A stretch of DNA of 58,951 bases, from assembly GCA_964569425.1 (NCBI GenBank), contig CAZMVD010000013.1:1-58951 (forward strand). The letters are read 5' to 3'. Of this stretch, positions 8,454-16,957 are shown piece after piece. The stretch is from JACQXM01 sp964569425 (GTDB taxonomy: Bacteria > Planctomycetota > Phycisphaerae > UBA1845). Within the stretch, counting starts at the first letter, position 1. Every line of letters starts with the position of its first letter. A program made the position numbers and the translations under genes. The notes below the pieces were generated by a model. The model was not told the origin of the DNA, did no database searches, and saw only the letters and a list, made by a program, of their open reading frames with translations.

Positions 8454-11156
8454 ATGAGGAGAATCCGCGCCCCCATGCGACCCCGGCACGTCAAACTCGT
8501 CAACCACGGCTACGCTCTTCGGCCTGCATTCGTGGCCGCATGGGCGGGGATTGCGCTCACCGCCCCGATGGGGTGGGCGCAGGATGGTGCGGACGCGTGG
8601 TCCAAGCGTGTGGTGCACCGGTTTGACTTCCATGAACGTCCGGCGGGCAATCTGGAGGCGCTGCCCCGCTATTGGACACCGCTGCGTCCGGACGGGTTTC
8701 CGCGGTTTGCCGAAGGACGCTTTGACGAGCAGGTTGGGCGCTCGGCCCCGCCGTCGTTTCACCTGTCCACCGCCGGACGCAACGTCGCCTTTCATTATCA
8801 GGGGCCCGAAACGAGAATCCGTGCGAATACGGACTATCGCGTGGAAGGGTATATTCGCGCCGATCGCCTGATTCATGCGCGTGCGGCGCTGGCGGCGCAC
8901 TTTGTCGATCGGGCGGGGCGGCCGCTGCTGGACACGCTGGTTCGATCCGAGTTTCTCGGCGGAAGCGGCACCGGCGGAGCGTGGAACCGGGTCGAGCTGT
9001 TCCTGCCGCCGGCACCGGTGGATGCGCACACGATTGCTTTGACGGCATGGGTGGTTCAGGAGGCACTCTGGAATCCCATTCCCGGCCATGCGCATGACAT
9101 TCCCTTCCGAGACGTGCACGGCGGTGCGTGGTTTGACGACATTTCGGTGTATGCGCTGCCGCGCGCGGAACTGTCAACTACTTCGCCGGGAAACGTACTG
9201 GAATCCGGCGACCGTCAGGCGTTGCACGTGATTCTTACGGATGACGAGGATGCGGCACTCTTCGGGCGCTTGACACTGCGCAACGCCGACGGCGACATTG
9301 TCGAATCTCGCACCATTCCGGTGGCGGTGGACGCGCCGGTGCAACCGGAGGCCGTCTCCGTCGAACACTTGCCCTTCGGGCTGTACACCGCCGCACTCGA
9401 TGTATTCGCAGGAAAAGAATTGATCGTAACGCGTGAACTCCGGTTCGCCTGTGTGGCGCCATTCAGACGCGAGGGTGCATCCGGCGCACGCGCGTTCGGC
9501 GTGACGCTCGAATCAGCGCCACCGGAGGCCATGAGCGCCGTGGTGGACCTGTTGCGTCGCAATAGTGCGCGATCGGTCAAATGGCCGGTGTGGACGGGGG
9601 CCGCGGTCGAGCAAGGGGAGGCCATGCGGCGGATTCAGGATGCCGCGTTGCAAAGCCTGCTGAGGGAAGGGTTTGCGTTGACGGGCGTGTTTGCGAGCCC
9701 GCCGCCGGCCCTGGTGCGGCCGGAGATACCGAGCGTGCAGCGTCTGATCGAGGTGCTCGCCGATGTGCCGGAAGGTTGGCGCGACGCACTGGCATCGGCG
9801 GTGGCCCCCTATGCCAGCGTTTTTCGGATGTGGCAGATCGGCACCGATGCGGAGCCGCTCGATCCCGCAAACGCGCGGCTGCCACGGGCCAGTTCCAACC
9901 TGCATGACGCCATGCGGACTTTTATGACGTCTCCACTGGTGGCGGCGACCGTGGCGGCCAACGTAGAAACGGCCGTCGAGGCGTGGCCCTTCGAACTGGC
10001 CTGCGTGTCGGTCGACCCGGGCGTGGATGCCACGTTATTGTCGCGACAGTTCGGCGCCTGGCGTCGCGATCGCGGGCGGGTCGCCGCCTATGTGGCGCCG
10101 CTGCCGGAAGGCGAGTATCACCGCGCGCCGCGACTGGCGGAGTGGGCCAGACGAATCCTGTCGGCGCGCCACGCCGGCGCCACCACCGTATATGTGCCAC
10201 AGCCGTGGCGAAGCTGGGAATCCGCGCACGGCTTTGTGACCGAACCCGACGAGACCTGGATCGTCCTTCGGACCCTGGCCGATTGGATCGGTGATGGCGA
10301 ACCGACGCAGGCCATTACCATTTCGGAAACGGCCCGGGCGCTGGCCTTCGACCGCGGTGGCGCGCTGGTGCTGGCCTTGTGGGACGAAGGTGCTCCGCCT
10401 GCCGGCCGGGACCATCATCTGTCACTGGGACCGGCCGATCGGTGCGTTTCACTCTGGGGGCGTACGGAGCCGCTGGAGCGTGATGCCCAGGGACGACAGA
10501 TCGTCTCACTGACGCCCACTCCGGTGCTCATAGACGGCGTGCCGCCCTGGCTGATCGACCTGGCGACCACTGTCAAACTGACGCCCGGTCGGGTGGAATC
10601 CGGACGCCGGCTGATGCGCCACACGCTGCAACTGACCAATACCGCGGCGCACACGCTGATGGGCCGGCTGGTGTTGCACGGTCCGCCTTCGTGGGAACTG
10701 ACTCCGGCGCAGTTCGATATTCACGTTCCACCGCAGCGCACGCAGTCTTTCGACCTGGACGTCAGGTATCCGCACAACGCGGCGGCCGGAACCAAGACAC
10801 TGACCGGCCAGTTGACGACGACCGACGGCCTGTACATTGAGCTTGCGCTGCCCATCGCCATCGGACTGGCGGAAGTGGATGTATTCGGCATGGCAGTCGT
10901 GGAGGGCGACCGCCTGCGTTTGCGGCACATGGTCACCAACCGATCGGACGAGGTGCTGCATTTTCGAGGCGCGGCGATAGTGCCGGGGCGCGAGCGCCAG
11001 TACCGCCCGATTCACGGGTTGGCGCCGGGGGACACCCAGGCCGTCGAATATCACGTCGATCGCGGGCGGGAACTGATCGGCTCAGCGGTTCGACTGGAAC
11101 TGCGCGAGAGCAACGACGGTACCCGCACCCACGCCCTGGAGCTGGTGGTGCCGTAG
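8454..11156 (+). CDS. Large exported protein, unrecognised (carbohydrate-active-like architecture)
   Basis: A 900-residue protein with a signal peptide in its first 43 residues (hydrophobic AFVAAWAGIALTAPMGWAQ, cleavage after A-Q-D). I see three parts: a beta-rich jelly-roll-like module (about 50-220) containing the phrase AWNRVELFLPP and a conserved GGAWFDDISVYAL ending, which resembles carbohydrate-binding modules; a middle region (about 340-620) with alternating helices and strands suggestive of a TIM barrel; and beta-sandwich C-terminal modules (about 700-900). No catalytic motif could be assigned. The start may instead be the in-frame ATG at 8475, which follows an AGGAG. A glycan-binding or glycan-processing role is an inference from architecture only. 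Confidence 0.7.
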   Translation: MRRIRAPMRPRHVKLVNHGYALRPAFVAAWAGIALTAPMGWAQDGADAWSKRVVHRFDFHERPAGNLEALPRYWTPLRPDGFPRFAEGRFDEQVGRSAPPSFHLSTAGRNVAFHYQGPETRIRANTDYRVEGYIRADRLIHARAALAAHFVDRAGRPLLDTLVRSEFLGGSGTGGAWNRVELFLPPAPVDAHTIALTAWVVQEALWNPIPGHAHDIPFRDVHGGAWFDDISVYALPRAELSTTSPGNVLESGDRQALHVILTDDEDAALFGRLTLRNADGDIVESRTIPVAVDAPVQPEAVSVEHLPFGLYTAALDVFAGKELIVTRELRFACVAPFRREGASGARAFGVTLESAPPEAMSAVVDLLRRNSARSVKWPVWTGAAVEQGEAMRRIQDAALQSLLREGFALTGVFASPPPALVRPEIPSVQRLIEVLADVPEGWRDALASAVAPYASVFRMWQIGTDAEPLDPANARLPRASSNLHDAMRTFMTSPLVAATVAANVETAVEAWPFELACVSVDPGVDATLLSRQFGAWRRDRGRVAAYVAPLPEGEYHRAPRLAEWARRILSARHAGATTVYVPQPWRSWESAHGFVTEPDETWIVLRTLADWIGDGEPTQAITISETARALAFDRGGALVLALWDEGAPPAGRDHHLSLGPADRCVSLWGRTEPLERDAQGRQIVSLTPTPVLIDGVPPWLIDLATTVKLTPGRVESGRRLMRHTLQLTNTAAHTLMGRLVLHGPPSWELTPAQFDIHVPPQRTQSFDLDVRYPHNAAAGTKTLTGQLTTTDGLYIELALPIAIGLAEVDVFGMAVVEGDRLRLRHMVTNRSDEVLHFRGAAIVPGRERQYRPIHGLAPGDTQAVEYHVDRGRELIGSAVRLELRESNDGTRTHALELVVP

Positions 11157-11158
11157 AC

Positions 11159-11177
11159 GCGGCGCGAACCGCGCCGC
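11159..11177 (+). terminator. GC hairpin between the 900-residue protein and the DUF255 gene
   Basis: A perfect 8-bp stem GCGGCGCG/CGCGCCGC with an AAC loop starts 3 bases after the stop codon of the upstream gene. There is no T-tract, so it is at best a weak or factor-assisted terminator or an mRNA 3'-end stabiliser. Confidence 0.4.
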
Positions 11178-11198
11178 GCGTTCGACATCGGGAACCGG

Positions 11199-13424
11199 AT
11201 GACCTACCATCACTTCCGATCGGCCATGCGTTCCTTGTTGCTAACCGTTGTCGTGTTGTTTGCCGGGTCGTTTTGGACTACGGCCGCCGCGCCGCCGGCG
11301 GGGTCTTCCGATCCGGAATCCAGAGAACCGCTCATGCCCCCGTCCCCCTCTCAGCCGCGACCTGCCAACCGACTTTCCAAGGCCACCAGTCCCTATCTGC
11401 TTCAACACGCGAACAACCCAGTCGACTGGTACGAATGGGGCGAGGAGGCTTCGTCGAAGGCGCGTCAGGAGGACAAGCCCATTTTCCTGAGCATCGGCTA
11501 CGCCGCGTGCCATTGGTGCCACGTGATGGAACATGAGAGCTTCGAGGACGAAGAGGTGGCGGCGCTGCTTAATGAGCATTTCATCAGCGTCAAGGTCGAC
11601 CGCGAGGAGCGCCCGGACATTGACGAAATCTATATGGCCTACACCCAGGCGCTGACGCGGCACGGCGGCTGGCCGATGAGCGTGTGGCTATCGCCCGACG
11701 GCAGTCCCTTTCATGCAGGGACCTATTTTCCCAGGGCGCAGTTCCTCCAGGTGTTACGCAGTATTGCGGAAACCTGGGCCAACGATCGGGAGCGCATCAC
11801 CAGCGGCGGTGCCGCGGCGCGGGCGTTTTTTGCGCGCTGGTCGGCCGCGCCGCCGGCTGCGCAAGGGGTGATTTCGCGGGACTCCATCGACCAAACCGCC
11901 CGCACTTTGGCCTCCCATTTCGACCGCGCCCGCGGAGGCATCAGCGGGGGCGGAACCACCAAGTTCCCGCCGAGTATGGCGCTGGACCTGATGCTCCGCG
12001 TACACCGCCGAACCGGTGACGCCGACCTGTTCGAGGCCGCGAAGGTCACCCTGGATCAGATGGCGCGCGGCGGCATTTACGATCACCTGGGCGGGGGTAT
12101 CTGCCGTTACAGCACGGATGTGGATTGGCTGGTGCCGCATTTCGAGAAGATGCTATACGACCAGGCACTGGTCAGCGCGATCTATCTCGACGGTTCGCTC
12201 GCGGCACGTGAACCGTGGTACGCTTCGGTCGCCGCGGACATTTTCGACTATGTACTCACCGACCTCCGCGGCGCCGAAGGCGCCTTCTACTCCAGCCGCG
12301 ACGCGGACAGCGAGGGACTCGAAGGCAAGTTCTACATCTGGACTTTGGAAGAAGTTCGCGCCGTCCTCGGCGAGGAAGACGCGCGGCTGTTCTGCGCCTA
12401 TTACGACGTAACCGAAACGGGCAACTGGTTCGAGCGCTTCGGCCACGCGCCACCGGGGCCGAAGAACATCCTCCGCATCACCAAACCGCCCGACGTGTTC
12501 GCGAAGATGCACAACCTGGACGTCTCCGAGCTTCAGCGCCGCCTGGGCGATTGGCGGGGCAAGATGCTCGCCGCCCGCGCGAAGCGAACGCCGCCGGGGC
12601 TTGATGACAAAATCCTCACCGGCTGGAACGGCCTGATGATCGCCTCGCTCGCGCGGGGCGCTCAGGTGCTCAATGAGCCGAGGTTTGCCCAGGCCGCCGC
12701 CGACGCCGCGGATTTTCTACTCAAGAATCTCACCCGCGACGGCCGCCTGCTGCGCACTTATCGCAAAGGCGAGGCACGGCTGACAGGCTATCTGAGTGAC
12801 TACGCGTTCTTCGTCGAGGGCCTGCTCAACCTGTATGAAGCAACCTTTGAACAGCGCTGGCTCGACAGCGCACAATCACTCACCGACCTGTCGATCAGGT
12901 ACTATTTCGACGAGAAGGATGGGGCGTTCTTCTACACTGCCTCAGACGCGGAGAAGCTCATCGCCCGTTCCAAGCAGCCCATGGACAACGCGATCCCCTC
13001 GGGAAACTCGGTGCACGCCCTGAACCTGCTGCGCCTGGCGATTCTGCTGGATCGCAAGGACTATCGCACCAAGGCCGAATCCATCTTCCGGGCCTTCGCG
13101 CCGCTGGCCGAGCAGTCGCCGGCCGCCTTTGAACGCCTGCTTTGCGCCGCGGACTTTTACCACGACCGCGTGAAGGAAATCGTCATCGTCGGAGACCGCG
13201 CCGACAGCGAAACGCGTGCCATGCTCCGCACGGTCTTCGATCGCTACCTACCCCACAAGGTGGTGGTGTGGGCGGCGGATGCGCAGGAGAACCCGCCCCT
13301 GCCGCTGCTCAGGGGGAAATCGCGGAAAGAGGGCAAACCCACCGCCTACGTCTGCGAAAACTACAACTGCCAGTTACCTGTCACCAGTGCGGACGCCCTG
13401 GCGCGGCAGCTCGACGGTCGTTAA
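11199..13424 (+). CDS. Exported DUF255 thioredoxin-domain protein (YyaL/SPATA20 family)
   Basis: A 741-residue protein. Family similarity begins at about residue 57 with NRLSKATSPYLLQHANNPVD, then W-Y-E-W and the thioredoxin-like active site ACHWCHVM (CxxC at 104/107), followed by VDREERPDID and HGGWPMSVWLSPDG. An (alpha/alpha) barrel of the N-acylglucosamine-2-epimerase type follows to about residue 690. In front of this is a hydrophobic signal-like segment (MRSLLLTVVVLFAGSFW, ATG also possible at 11226), so the product is predicted to be exported. The biochemical role of the family is not established. The gene follows the 900-residue exported protein by 42 bases and may be cotranscribed. 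Confidence 0.9.
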   Translation: MTYHHFRSAMRSLLLTVVVLFAGSFWTTAAAPPAGSSDPESREPLMPPSPSQPRPANRLSKATSPYLLQHANNPVDWYEWGEEASSKARQEDKPIFLSIGYAACHWCHVMEHESFEDEEVAALLNEHFISVKVDREERPDIDEIYMAYTQALTRHGGWPMSVWLSPDGSPFHAGTYFPRAQFLQVLRSIAETWANDRERITSGGAAARAFFARWSAAPPAAQGVISRDSIDQTARTLASHFDRARGGISGGGTTKFPPSMALDLMLRVHRRTGDADLFEAAKVTLDQMARGGIYDHLGGGICRYSTDVDWLVPHFEKMLYDQALVSAIYLDGSLAAREPWYASVAADIFDYVLTDLRGAEGAFYSSRDADSEGLEGKFYIWTLEEVRAVLGEEDARLFCAYYDVTETGNWFERFGHAPPGPKNILRITKPPDVFAKMHNLDVSELQRRLGDWRGKMLAARAKRTPPGLDDKILTGWNGLMIASLARGAQVLNEPRFAQAAADAADFLLKNLTRDGRLLRTYRKGEARLTGYLSDYAFFVEGLLNLYEATFEQRWLDSAQSLTDLSIRYYFDEKDGAFFYTASDAEKLIARSKQPMDNAIPSGNSVHALNLLRLAILLDRKDYRTKAESIFRAFAPLAEQSPAAFERLLCAADFYHDRVKEIVIVGDRADSETRAMLRTVFDRYLPHKVVVWAADAQENPPLPLLRGKSRKEGKPTAYVCENYNCQLPVTSADALARQLDGR

Positions 13425-13445
13425 GCTGCGCACCACCGGGGCCGT

Positions 13446-15371
13446 TTACGAACCTCGTAAGGCGGGTACACGCTGCTGCGGAACGGTGATGGTGACCGTG
13501 GTGCCCTTTCCCGGCGCGCTTTCCAGGCGCACGGTGCCGCGCATCGCCGTCACCGCGTGGCGGACGATCGACAGCCCCAGCCCGGTGCCGCGGTTGGGGC
13601 CCGAGCGCGCGCGCGCCACCTGGTAGAAGCGCTCGAAAACGCGGGCCTGTTCTGCCGGGGGAATGCCGCATCCGTCGTCGGCCACGGCGATAGTCCACGA
13701 ACCATTCACGGCACCGGCGAGGATGTGAATGTGCCCGCCTTCCGGCGTAAAACGGACTGAGTTCTCGACGAGGTTTCGCAGCACGATGCGCAACAGCTCC
13801 TCGCTGACCATGATTCGCTGACAATCCGGCGCCACCTCGGTTTGCCAGTTCAGCTTGCCTGCGGTCAGTGCTTCGGCAAATGACTCGCGCAGTTCCTCCA
13901 GAAACTCGCCGAGCGTCACCTCGTGCGGCGCGAACGGCTCCACCGGCGACTCCACACGGGAGAGGTCCAACAGATCCACCACCATGGCCTCCATGCGGGC
14001 GCAGTGCCGTTCGATCATGGCCACGAAGGTACCCGCCGCCTCGGCGTCTGCCGCCAGGTCCATCGAACGCAACGTTTCGGCGGCGCCGCGAATGGCCGAC
14101 AAAGGGGTGCGCAGTTCGTGCGAGGCGTTCGCGGCGAAGTCCGCCTTCATGTGCATCAGCTTGGTCAATTCGGTTACGTCGGTCAGCATGAGCATGCGCG
14201 CCGGGCGAAAGGAGGCGCCTGGTTTGCCACTTTCCGGCCCCGAAGGGGGCAGGACGATATCGAACGCCCGCACGAGCAGAGACACCGGCCCGTTCACGCC
14301 ATCCACCCGCACGCGGAGTTCCTGCATTTCCGAAGGCGCACCTTGATCCGGCCGCTCGGGCTCTCGATCGTCGGGAGGATCGACATCCGCAGACTCGCCA
14401 GCGGTACGATTGGTGGGCTGCGGAGGCATCAACAGATTCTGCAGGTCGTGCTGGGGGATGCAGGTCTCCACCGGAAGCCCCTCGAACGAACCGTCCTTGC
14501 GCGGTGAGATCAAACCCAGCAGACGAACCGCCTCCGGATTGACCATCAGGACGCGCCCATCGGGTCGAGTGACGACCATGCCCTCGTGAAGCTGGGCCAT
14601 GAGGGCATCGAGCGTGCCGCGCTGCCGTTCGATGGTCTGAAGCTGGCGCGCCAGGTGCTCGCGCATGCGGTTGAGCGAAAGCGCCAGCATGGATACCTCA
14701 TCGGCCCCGTCCATGGGCACACGCGTCTTGAGGTCACCCCCTGAGATGGCGCGTGCTGCCGCGGTAATCACGCCGATCCGCCGGCTCCACAGGCGCGCCA
14801 GCCCCAGGGCGAGGGCCACGGCGGCCAGCAGGGTCACGAATGCGATGGTCTGAAGCAGGCGTCGGGCGGCATCGGCGCGGGCGGCGGCCGGGTGCGCCGG
14901 CAGCGCCACGCGCACCACGCCGCGCGGCGCGTCGGCCGGACCCACGCGCCGCGCCGCGTATTGCATGGTTTCGCCAATGGACACCGACCAGCGGGTCGAC
15001 GAACCTGCACCCTCTTTCAGGGCTTCTTTGACCTCCGGGCGTTCGGCGTGCGAATCCAGTTGCGCGGCGTCGGCCCGCGAGTCCCCCAGCACCCTGCCGT
15101 CCGGGGCAATGAACGTAATCCGCATGTGCTCAGGAGCGATTTCGGAGAATTGCCGGGCCAGGCGTAAAAGCTCGTCCTGTTGCGAGATGTCAAAACGGTC
15201 TCGCACCACCGATTCCAGCACCGCCGCCTGCGCCTGCAAGTGGGAGCGCAGGATCTCGCCGTGGAAGCGCTCGAACTCCACGAGCATGAGCCACACGCAG
15301 GTTCCCAGCAGCGCCACCATCAAGGCGGCGTTGCCCAGGAACAGTTTCCAGAAGAATCGGCCCGGTTTCAT
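13446..15371 (-). CDS. phoR: Sensor histidine kinase, PhoR/PnpS type
   Basis: A 641-residue membrane sensor kinase. Two transmembrane helices (about 10-30 and 172-192) flank an extracytoplasmic sensor domain. Then come HAMP (about 193-245), PAS (about 250-400), a HisKA domain with the phospho-acceptor H418 in ASHELRTPL, and an HATPase domain with N box NLVENSVRFTPEG, G1 DDGCGIP and G2 GTGLGLSIV. The PAS domain carries a proline/acidic linker insert (about 317-348). The gene follows the response regulator by 27 bases, in the phoB-phoR order. The gene name rests on architecture and order; phosphate sensing is likely but not proven, as no pst genes are present here. Confidence 0.88.
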   Translation of the reverse strand: MKPGRFFWKLFLGNAALMVALLGTCVWLMLVEFERFHGEILRSHLQAQAAVLESVVRDRFDISQQDELLRLARQFSEIAPEHMRITFIAPDGRVLGDSRADAAQLDSHAERPEVKEALKEGAGSSTRWSVSIGETMQYAARRVGPADAPRGVVRVALPAHPAAARADAARRLLQTIAFVTLLAAVALALGLARLWSRRIGVITAAARAISGGDLKTRVPMDGADEVSMLALSLNRMREHLARQLQTIERQRGTLDALMAQLHEGMVVTRPDGRVLMVNPEAVRLLGLISPRKDGSFEGLPVETCIPQHDLQNLLMPPQPTNRTAGESADVDPPDDREPERPDQGAPSEMQELRVRVDGVNGPVSLLVRAFDIVLPPSGPESGKPGASFRPARMLMLTDVTELTKLMHMKADFAANASHELRTPLSAIRGAAETLRSMDLAADAEAAGTFVAMIERHCARMEAMVVDLLDLSRVESPVEPFAPHEVTLGEFLEELRESFAEALTAGKLNWQTEVAPDCQRIMVSEELLRIVLRNLVENSVRFTPEGGHIHILAGAVNGSWTIAVADDGCGIPPAEQARVFERFYQVARARSGPNRGTGLGLSIVRHAVTAMRGTVRLESAPGKGTTVTITVPQQRVPALRGS

Positions 15372-15398
15372 TTACACTCCCAACACCGCGCGACCAGG

Positions 15399-16091
15399 TC
15401 AGCCCGGCTGTCGGAAAGTGTACCCCACTCCGCGGACGGTTTGCACCCACGCCGCTGCGGCGCCCAGTTTCTTTCGGACGGCGGCGATGTGCACGTCGAT
15501 GGTGCGGTCGGTCACCGCGACCATGGGCCCCAGCACCTGGTTGATGAGTTGCTCGCGGTCGAGCACGCGACCACCCGCGGCCATAAGGGTTCGCAGCACG
15601 CGAAATTCAGTGGTCGTCAACGACACGGGCGATCCGTTGGCCGTCACCTCGTGGCGCCCCTGATCCACCACAATCGGACCGATGGACAGCATATCGCCCG
15701 ACGTCTCCGGCATTTCCGCGCGGCGAAACACCGCGGCAATCCTGGCGAGCAGAAGTTTCATCGAAAAGGGCTTGGGGACGTAATCATCGGCGCCCAGCGC
15801 GAAACCCACCAGTTCGTCGGTCTCTTCCGCCTTGGCCGTGAGCATGATGACCGGCACGTGCGCCGTGCGCGATTCGCGGCGCAGGTCCGCGATCACGTCG
15901 TCGCCGGTCATGCCCGGCAACATGCGGTCGAGAATGATCAGGTCGGGGAGCGATCGCCGCGCCTCGGCCAACGCCGTGGTGCCGTCGGTGGCGCAGCGGC
16001 ACAGATAGCCCTCGCGCCGGAGGTTAAAACAAAGCAAGTCGCGAAGGTCGGTCTCGTCCTCCACGATCAGCACGCTTTTTTGTTTCTGCAT
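15399..16091 (-). CDS. phoB: Response regulator, PhoB/OmpR type
   Basis: A 230-residue two-domain regulator. The receiver domain (1-120) has the acidic pocket E11/D12, the phosphorylation site D55 in LIILDRMLPG and K107 in YVPKPFS. The C-terminal winged helix (about 130-228) ends with the OmpR-family pattern RTIDVHIAAVRKKLG and VRGVGYTF. It is the first gene of a two-gene operon with the kinase downstream. The family call is firm. Assignment to phosphate control specifically is inferred from the PhoR-like partner. Confidence 0.9.
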   Translation of the reverse strand: MQKQKSVLIVEDETDLRDLLCFNLRREGYLCRCATDGTTALAEARRSLPDLIILDRMLPGMTGDDVIADLRRESRTAHVPVIMLTAKAEETDELVGFALGADDYVPKPFSMKLLLARIAAVFRRAEMPETSGDMLSIGPIVVDQGRHEVTANGSPVSLTTTEFRVLRTLMAAGGRVLDREQLINQVLGPMVAVTDRTIDVHIAAVRKKLGAAAAWVQTVRGVGYTFRQPG

Positions 16092-16345
16092 GGCACGCTC
16101 TCGGGCCGCGGGATCGGCGCCTGATCCACATGATCACGCCGCCGAATCGCGAGTCGCACAGCCGACCGGCGTCCCCGCCGCACGGCATTGAACCGCCACC
16201 GTGTTAAGATCATGCGAAGATGATTCTCGCGTCGCCCGCCCGGAAAGCCAGTCGTCGGGGCGAATCGCCGAGCCGTTGCCGGCGGGACCGCCCCGCCGCA
16301 CCTGCCGGAGGCGGATTCAACAACCGTTCGATGGGCCGCGAGGCG

Positions 16346-16957
16346 TTACTCGAAGTCGTCTCCGCAGGCTACAGTTTGGAAGGTTTCCGCGAGCCAGCGT
16401 GTGACCGATGCGTCACGCTGTCGGAGAGCCAACCGCCGGTCGTGCTCTCCCATTCCTCGGGCATCCATCGGCGGACGTTTCCGCGGATCGCCCACGTCGC
16501 GGCCGTCCGGCAGGAACCAGGTCGTGAGGTACCGAGCCCAACCATCCAGGTAGCAGCCGAAGTCCGATGAGATCAGTCCCGCGCCCCGGGTCCACGGATC
16601 CCAGCGAAGGACGCCCCCTTCCGCCGGGCCATGACCGCACACCAGCCAGTCGCGGTCAGCGACCGGATCACCGCGCACCGGCAGCAGATTGTCGGGCAAT
16701 CCGCACTGTGTCGGCGCCACCAGCGCCGCGATGATCTCTTCGACGTGCCAAAGGTACAGCCCCCCGGCGCTTTCATCGCCGATCCGCAACCCATTGCAGG
16801 TCAGAAGGAAAATTTCGAACTCCCGCGGCAGCGGCCCAACGATGCGCTCCAGCTCTGCCACCTGCCCCGCACTGGCCGGCGGTCGCACGACCAGGAGCGA
16901 ACCGAAGTGACGCGAAAGCCGATTCAGCGCGGTATCCACCAGACTCTCACGAAACAT
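16346..16957 (-). CDS. SMI1/KNR4 family protein
   Basis: A 203-residue cytosolic protein from the ATG at 16957, chosen because a very strong GAGGAGG Shine-Dalgarno sequence precedes it. A longer in-frame extension lacks such a site. The core matches the SMI1/KNR4 fold: an N-terminal helix pair, LPREFEIFLLTCNGLRI (about residue 50-65), an L-Y-L-W-H-V-E-E strand, and SSDFGCYLDGWARYLTTWF. The family includes immunity proteins of contact-dependent toxins and general scaffold or regulatory proteins. It overlaps the end of the beta-gamma oxidoreductase gene by 11 bases, so it is translated with a metabolic operon rather than beside a toxin. Function here is unknown. Confidence 0.78.
   Translation of the reverse strand: MFRESLVDTALNRLSRHFGSLLVVRPPASAGQVAELERIVGPLPREFEIFLLTCNGLRIGDESAGGLYLWHVEEIIAALVAPTQCGLPDNLLPVRGDPVADRDWLVCGHGPAEGGVLRWDPWTRGAGLISSDFGCYLDGWARYLTTWFLPDGRDVGDPRKRPPMDARGMGEHDRRLALRQRDASVTRWLAETFQTVACGDDFE

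Noticed and set aside
16140..16215. tRNA-like T-loop (GGTTCAATGCC) on the minus strand
   Set aside because: No acceptor stem, D-arm or anticodon arm can be folded around it.
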